Source: CAAGNP01 sp045603545 (GTDB taxonomy: Bacteria > Bacteroidota > Bacteroidia > Bacteroidales > UBA932). Taken from it: DNA of 15,286 nt. Numbering within the stretch: position 1 is the first letter of the stretch; each line of letters begins with the position of its first letter. Below the pieces are notes generated by a model, which had not been told where the DNA came from, searched no databases, and saw only the letters and a program-made list of their open reading frames with translations. The stretch spans positions 1-15,286 of the forward strand of contig JAZUMG010000033.1 of the NCBI GenBank assembly GCA_045603545.1. Reading direction: 5' to 3'. This document shows, piece after piece, positions 1 through 7,834 of this stretch. The position numbers and the translations under genes are program-made.

Positions 1-40
1 GAAGCCAAGGCATCCTCTGTTCGCCCTTTGTAACTTCTCT
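1..40 (-). rRNA. rrl: 23S ribosomal RNA, 5' end only (partial)
   Basis: Read on the minus strand, positions 40 to 1 give a stretch ending in GGATGCCTTGGCTTC, the conserved 5' start of bacterial 23S rRNA. The preceding GAAGTTACAAAGGGCG fits the helix 1 region of Bacteroidota 23S genes. Aligning GGATGCC to the E. coli gene places the mature 5' end near position 36-40. Only the first nucleotides are present and the gene runs off the left edge. The usual GGTGGATGCC reads AGAGGATGCC here, a small departure from the consensus. A promoter and a leader of about 170 nt precede it, but no 16S gene and no spacer tRNA. Confidence 0.85.
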
Positions 41-217
41 TAATATGAATTAATATGTCTCGAGTTTCTCTAAATTAATCTTTCAATCATTCTTTGAAAC
101 TGTAGTCCCTAACTTATTTTATAAAATTACAGACTATCTTACTTTTTAACTTTACCTCGTTATCTCTCTCATTAAGTCAATGAACTTTTCCGTTATCGTT
201 GTTTCTCAAACGGGCTG
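41..217 (-). other. Leader of the 23S transcript; no gene seen
   Basis: This AT-rich stretch lies between the rRNA-type promoter and the 23S start and would be transcribed as a leader. On the minus strand it carries AAAGTTCATTGAC, which resembles the boxA-like segment found downstream of rRNA promoters in Bacteroidota. Further on are TTCAAAGAA and TGATTGAAAG, which could take part in antitermination or in the stem that processes pre-23S rRNA. I find no tRNA and no 16S 3' end (anti-Shine-Dalgarno region). The rest of the gap, 249-331, is very T-rich on the plus strand and holds no gene. Confidence 0.5.
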
Positions 218-248
218 CAAAGGTAGGGACTTTTTTTTAATCTCCAAA
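218..248 (-). promoter_or_regulatory. Bacteroidota rRNA-type promoter driving 23S
   Basis: On the minus strand a -33 element TTTG (248-245) is followed after 19 bp by a -7 element TACCTTTG (225-218). This matches the Bacteroidota consensus TTTG-N19/20-TAnnTTTG exactly. Upstream of -33 (251-280) the minus strand is rich in A-tracts, like an UP element of strong rRNA promoters. Transcription should start near 208-212 and run toward the 23S gene. The sequence after -7 (TGCAGCCCGTTTG on the minus strand) also looks like a typical rRNA promoter start region of this phylum. Confidence 0.8.
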
Positions 249-331
249 TTTATTTCAACTTTTTTTTCATATTTTTTTTCATTAATTTTGTACACTTTTA
301 CTAAACACGCTGATTTACAAATAAAAACAAT

Positions 332-2335
332 ATGGAAAACAAAGAAAAAAATTTTCAGGGTATTCCCGACAATGCTTACAGGGAACTGAAACCGGGCGAG
401 AAGTACGAGCCCATCATGTCCCCCAACAAAAGCTACCCTGAGGTCACACCCTGGTCTGTCACCATCGGTATCATTATGACAGTCATATTCTCAGCTGCCG
501 CTGCATACCTGGGTTTGAAGGTGGGTCAGGTTTTTGAGGCAGCCATACCTATATCGATTATAGCTGTTGGTCTGTCCGGGGCCCTCAAAAGGAAAAATGC
601 CCTTGGCGAGAATGTAATGATCCAGTCTATCGGTGCCTGTTCAGGTGCTATAGTAGCAGGTGCGATCTTCACACTCCCCGCACTATATATACTACAGGAC
701 AAATATCCAGAGCTTACCGTAAACTTCTCAAAGGTATTTTTCAGCTCACTTCTGGGCGGTATCCTCGGTATTCTGTTCCTTATCCCATTCAGAAAATACT
801 TTGTTAAAGATATGCACGGGAAATACCCTTTCCCAGAAGCTACAGCTACCACTCAGGTCCTTGTAAGCGGTGAGACAGGAGGCACAGGTGCCAAACTGCT
901 CCTTACAAGCGGTCTTATAGGTGGTCTCTATGACTTCATCGTATCCACCTTCGGCTGGTGGTCAGAGAATATCACCACCCGCATCATCCCTTGGGGTGAA
1001 GCCCTTGCAGAGAAGGCTAAACTTGTAGTGAAGCTCAATGTAGGTGCAGCTGTCCTCGGTCTTGGCTATATTATCGGCCTCAAATACTCCTTTATAATAT
1101 GCTGCGGTTCGTTCCTGGTATGGTTTATCATCATTCCACTTATGAATGTAATTTGGGGCGATGCCATCCTCGACTTCATGAACACCGGCATCACTGCCAC
1201 CGTAGGTTCTATGGCACCTGAGGAGATCTTCACCACATACGCCCGCCACATCGGCATCGGAGGCATTGCGACAGCAGGTATCATAGGTATCATCAAATCT
1301 GCAGGTATCATCAAATCTGCCTTCGGTCTTGCAGCCAAAGAGCTCAAAGGTAAAAAAGACGCAGCTGCCGATCAGGTAGAGAGGACCCAAAAGGACCTTT
1401 CGATGAAAATTGTCATCATCGGTATCCTCCTCACCCTCGCAGTGACTTTCGTTTTCTTCAAACTTGGCGTGGTGGAAAATATATGGCTCGCAGTGGTAGC
1501 TATCCTTGTGGTGGCAATTATCGCCTTCCTGTTTACCACAGTGGCAGCCAACGCTATCGCAATCGTGGGTTCAAACCCCGTGAGCGGTATGACCCTTATG
1601 ACCCTTATCCTCGCATCTGTTATCCTCGTGGCTTGCGGACTTAAAGGTACTGCCGGTATGACCGCATCCCTTATCATCGGTGGTGTGGTTTGTACAGCAC
1701 TCTCTGTCTCAGGTGCATTTATCACAGACCTCAAGGTGGGCTACTGGCTTGGCAGCACCCCTGCCAAACAGCAGACCTGGAAATTCCTCGGCACCCTTGT
1801 AGCAGCAGCTACAGTTGGTGGTGTGATGATGATCCTCAACAAGACATACGGCTTCACCGGCGAAGGTGCCCTTGTAGCCCCTCAGGCCAACGCTATGGCT
1901 GCAGTTATCGAGCCACTTATGTCCGGTGGCACTGCACCTTGGCTCCTTTATGGCATCGGCGCTGTGATCGCTGTGGTACTTACAGTATTCAAAGTGCCGG
2001 CACTTCCTTTTGCACTCGGTATGTTCATCCCTCTTGAGCTCAACCTCCCTCTACTTGTGGGTGGTGCAGTGGCCTGGTATGTAGGTTCACGCTCTAAAGA
2101 CAAAGCTGTCAATGAGGCTCGCACAGAGAAGGGTACCCTTATCGCATCAGGTTTCATCGCTGGTGGTGCATTGATGGGTGTGGTATCTGCTATCCTCCGT
2201 TTTGCAAATGTCGATTTGATGAACTACAATTGGCAAAGCTCAAATGGTGCAGGCTGGGTGGCAATCGCTGCTTACGTCGCCATCATTGGCTATATGATCT
2301 GGGATTGTTTGAGAGGCGAGAAGAAAGATGCATAG
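332..2335 (+). CDS. OPT-family oligopeptide (or metal-chelate) transporter
   Basis: This 667-residue protein is nearly all hydrophobic membrane segments and matches the bacterial OPT family in length and composition. Landmarks are a soluble N-terminus of about 40 residues, the first membrane segment from about 41, GLKVGQVFEAAIP at 61-73, and the OPT signature KYPFPEATATTQVLVSGE at 164-181. Glycine-rich membrane segments follow to the end, with a charged loop near 335-350. OPT carriers are proton-coupled importers of small peptides; plant YSL relatives move metal chelates, so a chelate substrate is possible. The gene opens an operon: its last 8 bases overlap the ZIP transporter start, and peptidase T follows, which favours tripeptide import. 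I keep the start at 332 because the family's N-terminal region begins there. There is no Shine-Dalgarno, normal for this phylum. An in-frame 18-bp tandem duplication lies at codons 319-330. Confidence 0.93.
   Translation: MENKEKNFQGIPDNAYRELKPGEKYEPIMSPNKSYPEVTPWSVTIGIIMTVIFSAAAAYLGLKVGQVFEAAIPISIIAVGLSGALKRKNALGENVMIQSIGACSGAIVAGAIFTLPALYILQDKYPELTVNFSKVFFSSLLGGILGILFLIPFRKYFVKDMHGKYPFPEATATTQVLVSGETGGTGAKLLLTSGLIGGLYDFIVSTFGWWSENITTRIIPWGEALAEKAKLVVKLNVGAAVLGLGYIIGLKYSFIICCGSFLVWFIIIPLMNVIWGDAILDFMNTGITATVGSMAPEEIFTTYARHIGIGGIATAGIIGIIKSAGIIKSAFGLAAKELKGKKDAAADQVERTQKDLSMKIVIIGILLTLAVTFVFFKLGVVENIWLAVVAILVVAIIAFLFTTVAANAIAIVGSNPVSGMTLMTLILASVILVACGLKGTAGMTASLIIGGVVCTALSVSGAFITDLKVGYWLGSTPAKQQTWKFLGTLVAAATVGGVMMILNKTYGFTGEGALVAPQANAMAAVIEPLMSGGTAPWLLYGIGAVIAVVLTVFKVPALPFALGMFIPLELNLPLLVGGAVAWYVGSRSKDKAVNEARTEKGTLIASGFIAGGALMGVVSAILRFANVDLMNYNWQSSNGAGWVAIAAYVAIIGYMIWDCLRGEKKDA
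1286..1321 (+). repeat. 18-bp in-frame tandem duplication in the OPT gene
   Basis: Two adjacent 18-bp units (1286-1303 and 1304-1321), starting GGTATCATCAAATCTGC, differ only in their last base. They encode GIIKSA twice in succession (residues 319-330). A third partial copy, GGTATCATAGG, sits just before. It keeps the frame and looks like a slippage or unequal-crossover event in a loop or membrane boundary. Confidence 0.85.
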
Positions 2336-3125
2336 CGGCAACTTCATATTGGCCCTTACCCTGACACTGATTGCCGGCCTCTCGACCGGTATCGGCGGTG
2401 CCATCATCATCTTCACCAAGAAGCTTGGCAACAGGTTCCTGGCGGCATCCCTCGGTTTTTCTGCCGGAGTGATGATTTTCATCTCTCTGGTGGAGATTTT
2501 TGGGGAGGCTGAGGCAAGTATGGTTGCCCTCTACGGGGAGAAAGCTGGCTTTTTGTACACCCTACTCTCCTTCTTCGGTGGAATGGGCATCATTGCCCTG
2601 ATAGACAATCTGGTCCCTTCAGGGGAGAACCCCCACGAGATGAACGCCATCTCGCTGGAACAAGGCAACGGTGACAGCGGGCTAATGCGACTCGGCATCT
2701 TCTCTGCCATCGCTATCGCCATACACAACTTCCCCGAAGGTATGGCCACATTCGTGAGCACAATGGAGAACCCTGAGCAGGGGTTGGGAATCGCACTTGC
2801 GGTAGCTATCCACAACATCCCTGAGGGTATTGCGGTTGCCATACCTATATATTACGCGACCAAAAGCAAAGCCAGGGCAATAGGCAACTCATTCCTCTCA
2901 GGCGTAGCAGAGCCCGTCGGAGGTATTGTCGGCTACTTTGTCCTTGCAGCACTCTTCAAAGAGTCATTCCTCGGAATCATCCTCGCTGCAGTAGCGGGAA
3001 TTATGGTATATATATCCCTCGACGAACTCCTTCCCACAGCAGAAAAGTACGGGAAGCACCACGTCGCCATCATCGGAGTCATCGCCGGTATGGCATTTAT
3101 GGGATTCAGTATGTTATTGTTTTAA
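2328..3125 (+). CDS. zupT: ZIP-family zinc/divalent metal importer (ZupT-like)
   Basis: This 265-residue inner-membrane protein has about eight predicted membrane segments and matches ZupT in length. The two metal-binding signatures of ZIP proteins are intact: HNFPEG at 133-138 and HNIPEG at 162-167. SGVAEPVGG (191-199) and the acidic ISLDELLP (229-236) near the C-terminus are also typical. The family imports zinc and, less specifically, iron, manganese or cobalt. The region between segments 3 and 4 (about 97-118) is a hydrophilic loop with one histidine, not a long His-rich loop. The start ATG lies inside the end of the OPT gene (8-base overlap), implying translational coupling. Peptidase T, a zinc enzyme, starts 12 bp downstream. 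Assignment to ZIP is firm; the exact metal is inferred. Confidence 0.93.
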   Translation: MHSGNFILALTLTLIAGLSTGIGGAIIIFTKKLGNRFLAASLGFSAGVMIFISLVEIFGEAEASMVALYGEKAGFLYTLLSFFGGMGIIALIDNLVPSGENPHEMNAISLEQGNGDSGLMRLGIFSAIAIAIHNFPEGMATFVSTMENPEQGLGIALAVAIHNIPEGIAVAIPIYYATKSKARAIGNSFLSGVAEPVGGIVGYFVLAALFKESFLGIILAAVAGIMVYISLDELLPTAEKYGKHHVAIIGVIAGMAFMGFSMLLF

Positions 3126-3137
3126 AAGAGTACATTT

Positions 3138-4364
3138 ATGGAAAAAATTATCGACCGTTTTCTAAGATACATCGCTGTGGATACAGCATCTGACCCAGAA
3201 TCATCAAGCCAGCCCAGCACCAACAAACAGTTTGTCCTGCTGGAGATGCTCCGCAAGGAGCTCGAGGCAATGGGGGTAGAGGCTACCCTCGACAAATATG
3301 GCTACGTAATGGCATCCATCCCCTCTAATGTAGAGGGCAAGGAGATTCCGGCTCTCGGATTTATCGCCCACGTGGACACCGCCCCCGATGCGCCAGGCGC
3401 AGGTATCAAACCTCAGATCATAGAGAATTACAATGGTGAGGACATCACCATCAATGCAGAGAAGGGGATCTATCTCCGCACCAAAGACTTCCCTGAGCTT
3501 CCTGGATATAAAGGGAATACCATCATCACAACAGATGGCACTACCCTCCTCGGAGCAGATGACAAAGCCGGTGTGGCAGAGATTATGGCTGCAGTGGAGT
3601 ATATCGTGACCCATCCGGAGTTCAAACACGGCGAGATCAAGATAGGCTTCACCCCTGATGAGGAGATCGGACGCGGTGTGGACTACTTCGATGTGGAGAA
3701 ATTCGGGGCCAAATATGCATACACTTTCGATGGTGGAGAGATTGGCGAGCTTGAATATGAGAACTTCAACGCAGCAGGTGCCAAGATCCACATCCAGGGG
3801 TGCAACATCCACCCGGGCTACGCCAAGGACAAAATGCTCAACGCCATCCTTATCGCAGCTGAGCTGAATGCCCTGCTCCCTGCAGAACAGCGTCCTGAAC
3901 ACACTGAGGGATACGAAGGGTTCTTCCATATCACCAATTTCAACGGCACAGTAGAGGAGGCCAACACCCAATACATCATCCGCGACCACAACTTTGACCT
4001 GTTTGAACAGAAGAAGGCCCTTATGGTCAAAGCTGTAGAGACCATCAACGAAAAATATGGCGAAGGTGTAGCTACCCTCGATATGAAAGACCAGTACTAC
4101 AATATGCGCAAAGAAGTGGAGCCCCACTACCATATCATCGAGACCGCCATCAAAGCTATGGAGGAGGCTGGTGTGAAGCCCAATGTCAAACCTATCCGTG
4201 GCGGCACAGACGGAGCACGCCTCTCATTTATGGGACTCCCCTGCCCCAACATCTTCGCAGGAGGCCACAACTTCCACGGCAAACTTGAATATGTACCGGT
4301 AGAGAGTATGGAGAAAGCATCTGAGGTGATGCTCAATATCATCAGACTATACGCAGAAAAATAG
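3138..4364 (+). CDS. pepT: Peptidase T (tripeptide aminopeptidase, M20B)
   Basis: This cytoplasmic enzyme removes the N-terminal residue from tripeptides. Its 408 residues match PepT in length. The di-zinc site is complete: H78 and D80 in AHVDT, D141 in LGADDKAG, the catalytic glutamate pair E175/E176 in TPDEEIG, D198 in YTFDGG, and H380 in GGHNFHG. The dimerisation (lid) domain lies about 208-320, including the conserved IHPGYAKDKM. The start at 3138 gives the family's usual N-terminus (MEKIIDRFLRYI). It lies 12 bp after the ZIP gene and 5 bp before the AlaX-like gene. With the OPT permease at the head of the operon, a peptide uptake and hydrolysis route is likely, with zinc supplied by the ZIP protein. 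Confidence 0.96.
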   Translation: MEKIIDRFLRYIAVDTASDPESSSQPSTNKQFVLLEMLRKELEAMGVEATLDKYGYVMASIPSNVEGKEIPALGFIAHVDTAPDAPGAGIKPQIIENYNGEDITINAEKGIYLRTKDFPELPGYKGNTIITTDGTTLLGADDKAGVAEIMAAVEYIVTHPEFKHGEIKIGFTPDEEIGRGVDYFDVEKFGAKYAYTFDGGEIGELEYENFNAAGAKIHIQGCNIHPGYAKDKMLNAILIAAELNALLPAEQRPEHTEGYEGFFHITNFNGTVEEANTQYIIRDHNFDLFEQKKALMVKAVETINEKYGEGVATLDMKDQYYNMRKEVEPHYHIIETAIKAMEEAGVKPNVKPIRGGTDGARLSFMGLPCPNIFAGGHNFHGKLEYVPVESMEKASEVMLNIIRLYAEK

Positions 4365-4369
4365 AGATT

Positions 4370-4831
4370 ATGGAGACACCTGTACTTAACGAGCACAACA
4401 AACAGGAGCACCCCCCTATGCACACTGCCGAACACATCCTCAATGCCACTATGGTGAAGATGTTCGGCTGTCCCCGCTCCAGAAATGCCCACATAGAGAA
4501 GAAAAAATCAAAATGTGACTACCTGCTTGATGCAGAGCCTACAGAGGCCCAGATAGCCGAAATAGAGGCAAGAGTAAATGAAGTGATAGGACAGAATCTT
4601 GATGTGACCATCGAGTTTATGCCACTCTCAGAGGCTGGTGCATATGTTGACCTGAGCAAACTGCCGGAAAATGTCTCTGAGACACTCCGCATAGTGAAAG
4701 TTGGCGACTATGACGCCTGCGCCTGCATCGGTGCACACGTGGAGAACACCTCCGAGATAGGGACCTTCAAGATCCTCAGCCACGACTTTGCCGACGGCCG
4801 CTGGCGCCTCCGCTGGAAGGTTATTGAATAA
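4370..4831 (+). CDS. Free-standing tRNA-editing domain protein (AlaX-like)
   Basis: This 153-residue protein corresponds to the SAD (second additional domain) shared by alanyl- and threonyl-tRNA synthetases and by AlaX proteins. These hydrolyse mischarged tRNA, usually Ser-tRNA(Ala). The zinc-binding HxxxH motif is H18-TAE-H22 and the second CxxxH motif is C119-IGA-H123, within CACIGAHVENTSEIGTF, which parallels CGGTHVxNTGEI of AlaRS. Thus all four expected metal ligands are present. The protein lacks the N-terminal beta-barrel of longer AlaX types, so it is a short form. It is last in the operon, 5 bp after pepT. Editing is the family role; whether this protein edits Ser-tRNA(Ala) or another substrate cannot be read from the sequence. 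Confidence 0.85.
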   Translation: METPVLNEHNKQEHPPMHTAEHILNATMVKMFGCPRSRNAHIEKKKSKCDYLLDAEPTEAQIAEIEARVNEVIGQNLDVTIEFMPLSEAGAYVDLSKLPENVSETLRIVKVGDYDACACIGAHVENTSEIGTFKILSHDFADGRWRLRWKVIE

Positions 4832-4835
4832 GTAG

Positions 4836-4871
4836 CAAAACGCCGGTTGAATCGAATCAACCGGCGTTTTG
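4836..4871. terminator. Bidirectional intrinsic terminator
   Basis: A perfect 15-bp stem pairs CAAAACGCCGGTTGA (4836-4850) with TCAACCGGCGTTTTG (4857-4871) around a 6-base loop, ATCGAA. The A-rich and T-rich ends of the stem serve as U-tracts in both directions. It separates the convergent AlaX-like gene (stop at 4831) and the C10 peptidase gene (stop at 4873, only one base away), so it should end both operons. Confidence 0.92.
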
Positions 4872-4872
4872 T

Positions 4873-6729
4873 TTACATCCTCTTTTCTACCTCTACAACA
4901 CTTTCAGATGTAGCTTCAGTGTGCAATGGTTCTGCTGGAGGATCCGGCAAAACAAGTACCAATTCGTACTCCACACTTCCTGATGCAAAGACCACTTTAT
5001 ATGTACCACCCTCCAAAGATGCCATACTGATGCTGCTCGTCGTCTTCGACGGAACATTTACTGGTGACACGACAGTCTGGCTCATCTCATCCTCCACCGA
5101 AACTGTCAACGCCATATTGGAGTAAAAATATAGTGCTCTTGTTGATTTCATGTACTGGATATTCAGGGATTTCTGTATCTCCTCTGCATTCAGTGCCATA
5201 ATCACTATCTCGCTAACTGCGTTAGCATCAGCAGGGCGCAGTAGTTGCCAGTCTGAATATTGCCCGTCATAATAGACTATCAGGCGGTCACCTGGCTCAA
5301 TATCCTCAGTTATAGTCACAGAAAAAGGACTTACCTTATATGACCAATAGTTTGGGCTCAAATCAGAAAAATATATATCATCCTTAATCGTCTCCTTCAC
5401 GGCGCCATTCTTGTCACACAGGCGAATTGCAAAATTTCCCGAGAAAGGGACCATGCCCACATTGAGCACTCCTCCGAAATATATGTTGAATGGCTGATTT
5501 TTCACATACTTGGCTGCATCACTCCTTATTCCCGGAAAATCTGAATTTGCCCAATATGCCAGGAGGTGGTCTGTATAAGTAGATGTCCCTGTCTCATCCG
5601 GCTCCAGTCCCAGAATTGCCCTCTGATAGTAGCGATATGGCATACCGGTAGGGAGATAATAATAAGCATTGGAAGCTCCATCCCAGCCAAAATTGATATG
5701 GAAATAATCCTGATTGTCATAACCATCCAAAACAAAAGCATGACCTCCAGAACCGTCTGATCCAGATTGTCCGCTATAGAATGTAGGGCCATAGTTCTCC
5801 AGATTATCCTTAAGAACCTCTACCCACTCATCATACTGATAATTGGAAGCCATCTCCAGTTTTGCACTCTTGCAATATCCAAAATAGTGGGTAAAGGCAT
5901 AGAGTGCATCAGAGTAATTTGCACTTGATTCTATCGGAGAGTACTTCATCTTAAGAGCAGTGCCTGCATCTTTCATCAATGCTGCTACCGCATTTGCCTG
6001 GGCTTCGGTATATCCACTTCTATAGTCAGACAGCATTGATGCATAGTCATATGTTCTTCCCAGGACATTGGCTGGGATTGTATATGTATTGTCATTATAT
6101 GAGCAGGTATATGCAGGAGTTGTCCCACTACCGGAAACTGGCCATTGGTTATAGTACGCGATAATGGACATAGCAGTAGCAAGACATCCTGTCACACATC
6201 TTTGTCCCTCCATCACAGGTGCCTCTTTATTGAAAGGGGCACCTTGTCCCCAAAGAGGGGTATTATACAAACATTCATCACCAACTGCGAGAGCAGATAT
6301 TATCGCTGACTCCGAGAGTCTCTCCTGACCCTGCCTGGAACGGACCGCCTCTACCTGCTCACACCAGCATGATAGAATGAAGCGGGCCCCATCTGCCATA
6401 TTTTCCAAATCAAAACTGTTTTCCCTCGAATATGCAAGTATAGGTCTGACTCTGTCATCACCTGCCACAACCACGAACCCCTCACCATCAGTTCTGTTGA
6501 ATATATAGATTGATGGCAAAGAGGCAGAAGTCTGTGAAAATCTGGCTGCCGAAGATTTCACTGTCAGATCATTCCCGGCCCATACCAGATCCACCTCCAC
6601 TGACGCAGATTTTGTTTGGACACTATTGAAGAAATTGACTGCGATATCCCTTGCCCTTTGCTCTGTTATTGTCTCAGCATAAAGTGAGAATGTGAAAAGG
6701 AGAAAAATTATGCTAAATATCTTTTTCAT
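4873..6729 (-). CDS. Secreted C10 (streptopain-family) cysteine peptidase
   Basis: This 618-residue protein begins with a Sec signal peptide (hydrophobic 4-16, likely cleavage after LYA at 18). A pro-region follows to about 150, including a GEGFVVVAGDDRVRPILAYS segment typical of C10 zymogens and Spi-like inhibitors. The papain-fold catalytic domain spans about 150-375: the nucleophile is C182 in CVTGCLATAMSIIAYYNQWP, the catalytic histidine is H330 in GGHAFVLDGYDN, and FGWDG (347-351) supplies the tryptophan region. Residues 390-600 form beta-rich C-terminal domains. The last (about 540-590, with LEGGTYKVVF) resembles DUF3244-like sandwiches. I see no type IX secretion tail. Known relatives are SpeB and the Bacteroides fragilis Bfp proteases. 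It lies 11 bp after the lipoprotein gene, in one transcription unit. It is likely periplasmic or exported; substrate unknown. Confidence 0.92.
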   Translation of the reverse strand: MKKIFSIIFLLFTFSLYAETITEQRARDIAVNFFNSVQTKSASVEVDLVWAGNDLTVKSSAARFSQTSASLPSIYIFNRTDGEGFVVVAGDDRVRPILAYSRENSFDLENMADGARFILSCWCEQVEAVRSRQGQERLSESAIISALAVGDECLYNTPLWGQGAPFNKEAPVMEGQRCVTGCLATAMSIIAYYNQWPVSGSGTTPAYTCSYNDNTYTIPANVLGRTYDYASMLSDYRSGYTEAQANAVAALMKDAGTALKMKYSPIESSANYSDALYAFTHYFGYCKSAKLEMASNYQYDEWVEVLKDNLENYGPTFYSGQSGSDGSGGHAFVLDGYDNQDYFHINFGWDGASNAYYYLPTGMPYRYYQRAILGLEPDETGTSTYTDHLLAYWANSDFPGIRSDAAKYVKNQPFNIYFGGVLNVGMVPFSGNFAIRLCDKNGAVKETIKDDIYFSDLSPNYWSYKVSPFSVTITEDIEPGDRLIVYYDGQYSDWQLLRPADANAVSEIVIMALNAEEIQKSLNIQYMKSTRALYFYSNMALTVSVEDEMSQTVVSPVNVPSKTTSSISMASLEGGTYKVVFASGSVEYELVLVLPDPPAEPLHTEATSESVVEVEKRM

Positions 6730-6740
6730 GTCAAATAATC

Positions 6741-7832
6741 TTAAAAGTTGGACAAATCAATTTTTGTAATGCCGTCACAGCCATAAATAACAAACCCCTC
6801 GGCACCTTTTGACTTGACTGTGATGGTGTGAGATGGATTTGCATCCACGTAATTATGGATATAATTTCCACCCGCACTAGCACTGGTTCCATCTCCAAAA
6901 TTGATGACACCTGTAACACTTGATGCCCCTGTCAGAATAGGATATGAAACAGATTCTCCTGTATGATAGATATACATGAATGACCATCCGGATTCATATG
7001 TATTGACCGTCGCCATAGGATATATGGTATTAGGCTCTATCTTCAAATTCTTTGAAGTGGATTGAGGACAGCTTGTTTCATCTGTAAAATTTACACTTAT
7101 GGTAAATCCGTCTGAGAAAGTAACTGGAGGTACCACCATATAGAACTCCTTTGGTGTATCCGACAGCTGAATTCCCTCCTCCGAGCAGTCAAGAACTATT
7201 GAATTGCTCAATTGGTCATACCATATATGGTTATATATATCGCCCAGATCAAAATAAAATATACCGGATATAATCTCATTATTATTCCCCTGCAACGCTA
7301 TGGAGCGGACTTTTTTGTCTCCAATTAGACTCAATCTGAGATACCCCAGAACATTTTTGAAAGAGAAGTTGATTCCATCCTGGCTTGTCGCCACCATAGT
7401 ATTGGCAGACAGGCCATAACTGTTGTCCATATACCGCTGCACTTGTGGCAACTCCGCGAAAATTACCCCATTTCCATTAGCGTAAGCTCCAAAACTTTTG
7501 TAATTGGAATATATGGCATAATACTGATCGAAATAGTAACCCTGCTGATTGGGAGGAGTCCCTTCTCCAAAGCGGGTAAAAGAGCCAGATCTGTCACCAG
7601 TATTGCCATCAAAAGTGTACCCTCCATAATGATCAGGGCCTATAACATAAATTTGATCCCCTGCAGTCCACACTGTCTGCTTAAGATCATTCAACTGAAC
7701 TTTTGTATCCGATCCTATTATTGACGCATATATTTTCCCATCACCTTTTCCAGACAACACATCGTCAACTTCGTGTTGTGTACAAGCTACCGCCAGGATA
7801 GCTGAAAGTACTATTAGAACATACCTCTTCAT
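6741..7832 (-). CDS. Fimbrillin-like lipoprotein with PKD/LRR-like tail
   Basis: This 363-residue protein has a lipoprotein signal peptide with lipobox AVAC, lipidated at C17. It is followed by TQHEVDD, acidic enough to be a possible surface-export signal of Bacteroidota lipoproteins. Residues about 30-280 fit the fimbrillin-like beta-sandwich family: SDTKVQLND...VWTAGDQIYV near the N-terminus, then a segment with YYAIYSNYKSFG, then FSFKNVLGYLRLSLIG. The last 60 residues (INFGDGTS, YIHNY, SHTITVKSKG, GITKIDLSNF) look like the GDG/PKD-like opening of Bacteroidota leucine-rich-repeat surface proteins. The protein stops where the first repeat would begin. The gene lies between the micropeptide (2 bp upstream) and the C10 peptidase (11 bp downstream). 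It may be a surface adhesin subunit or a partner or inhibitor of the peptidase; which one is not shown. Confidence 0.8.
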   Translation of the reverse strand: MKRYVLIVLSAILAVACTQHEVDDVLSGKGDGKIYASIIGSDTKVQLNDLKQTVWTAGDQIYVIGPDHYGGYTFDGNTGDRSGSFTRFGEGTPPNQQGYYFDQYYAIYSNYKSFGAYANGNGVIFAELPQVQRYMDNSYGLSANTMVATSQDGINFSFKNVLGYLRLSLIGDKKVRSIALQGNNNEIISGIFYFDLGDIYNHIWYDQLSNSIVLDCSEEGIQLSDTPKEFYMVVPPVTFSDGFTISVNFTDETSCPQSTSKNLKIEPNTIYPMATVNTYESGWSFMYIYHTGESVSYPILTGASSVTGVINFGDGTSASAGGNYIHNYVDANPSHTITVKSKGAEGFVIYGCDGITKIDLSNF

Positions 7833-7834
7833 AA

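Noticed and set aside
41..217. Possible tRNA or 16S 3' end in the gap before 23S
   Set aside because: I found no TTC-arm, no cloverleaf and no anti-Shine-Dalgarno stretch; the region is AT-rich leader.
281..318. Possible plus-strand promoter for the OPT operon (TTTG at 287-290 with a TA-rich box 20 bp later)
   Set aside because: The second box reads TGATTTAC and does not fit TAnnTTTG, so I do not list a promoter, although one must exist nearby.
180..389. Open frame of 69 codons on the plus strand
   Set aside because: It spans the rRNA promoter and runs into the OPT gene in another frame; its low-complexity Phe/Ile-rich content comes from T-tracts.
962..1734. Several antisense frames within the OPT gene
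   Set aside because: They encode low-complexity Thr/Ile/Ala-rich or Cys-rich sequences typical of reverse-strand shadows of membrane-protein genes.
3204..4133. Long open frame (309 codons) on the minus strand inside pepT
   Set aside because: It is antisense to a gene with complete catalytic motifs, its product has no recognisable domain, and it has no promoter or partner gene; such antisense frames arise from codon bias.
5526..5792. Open frame of 88 codons overlapping the C10 peptidase in another frame on the same strand
   Set aside because: It lies within the catalytic-domain coding region, has no start context or conserved motif, and is out of frame with an intact gene.
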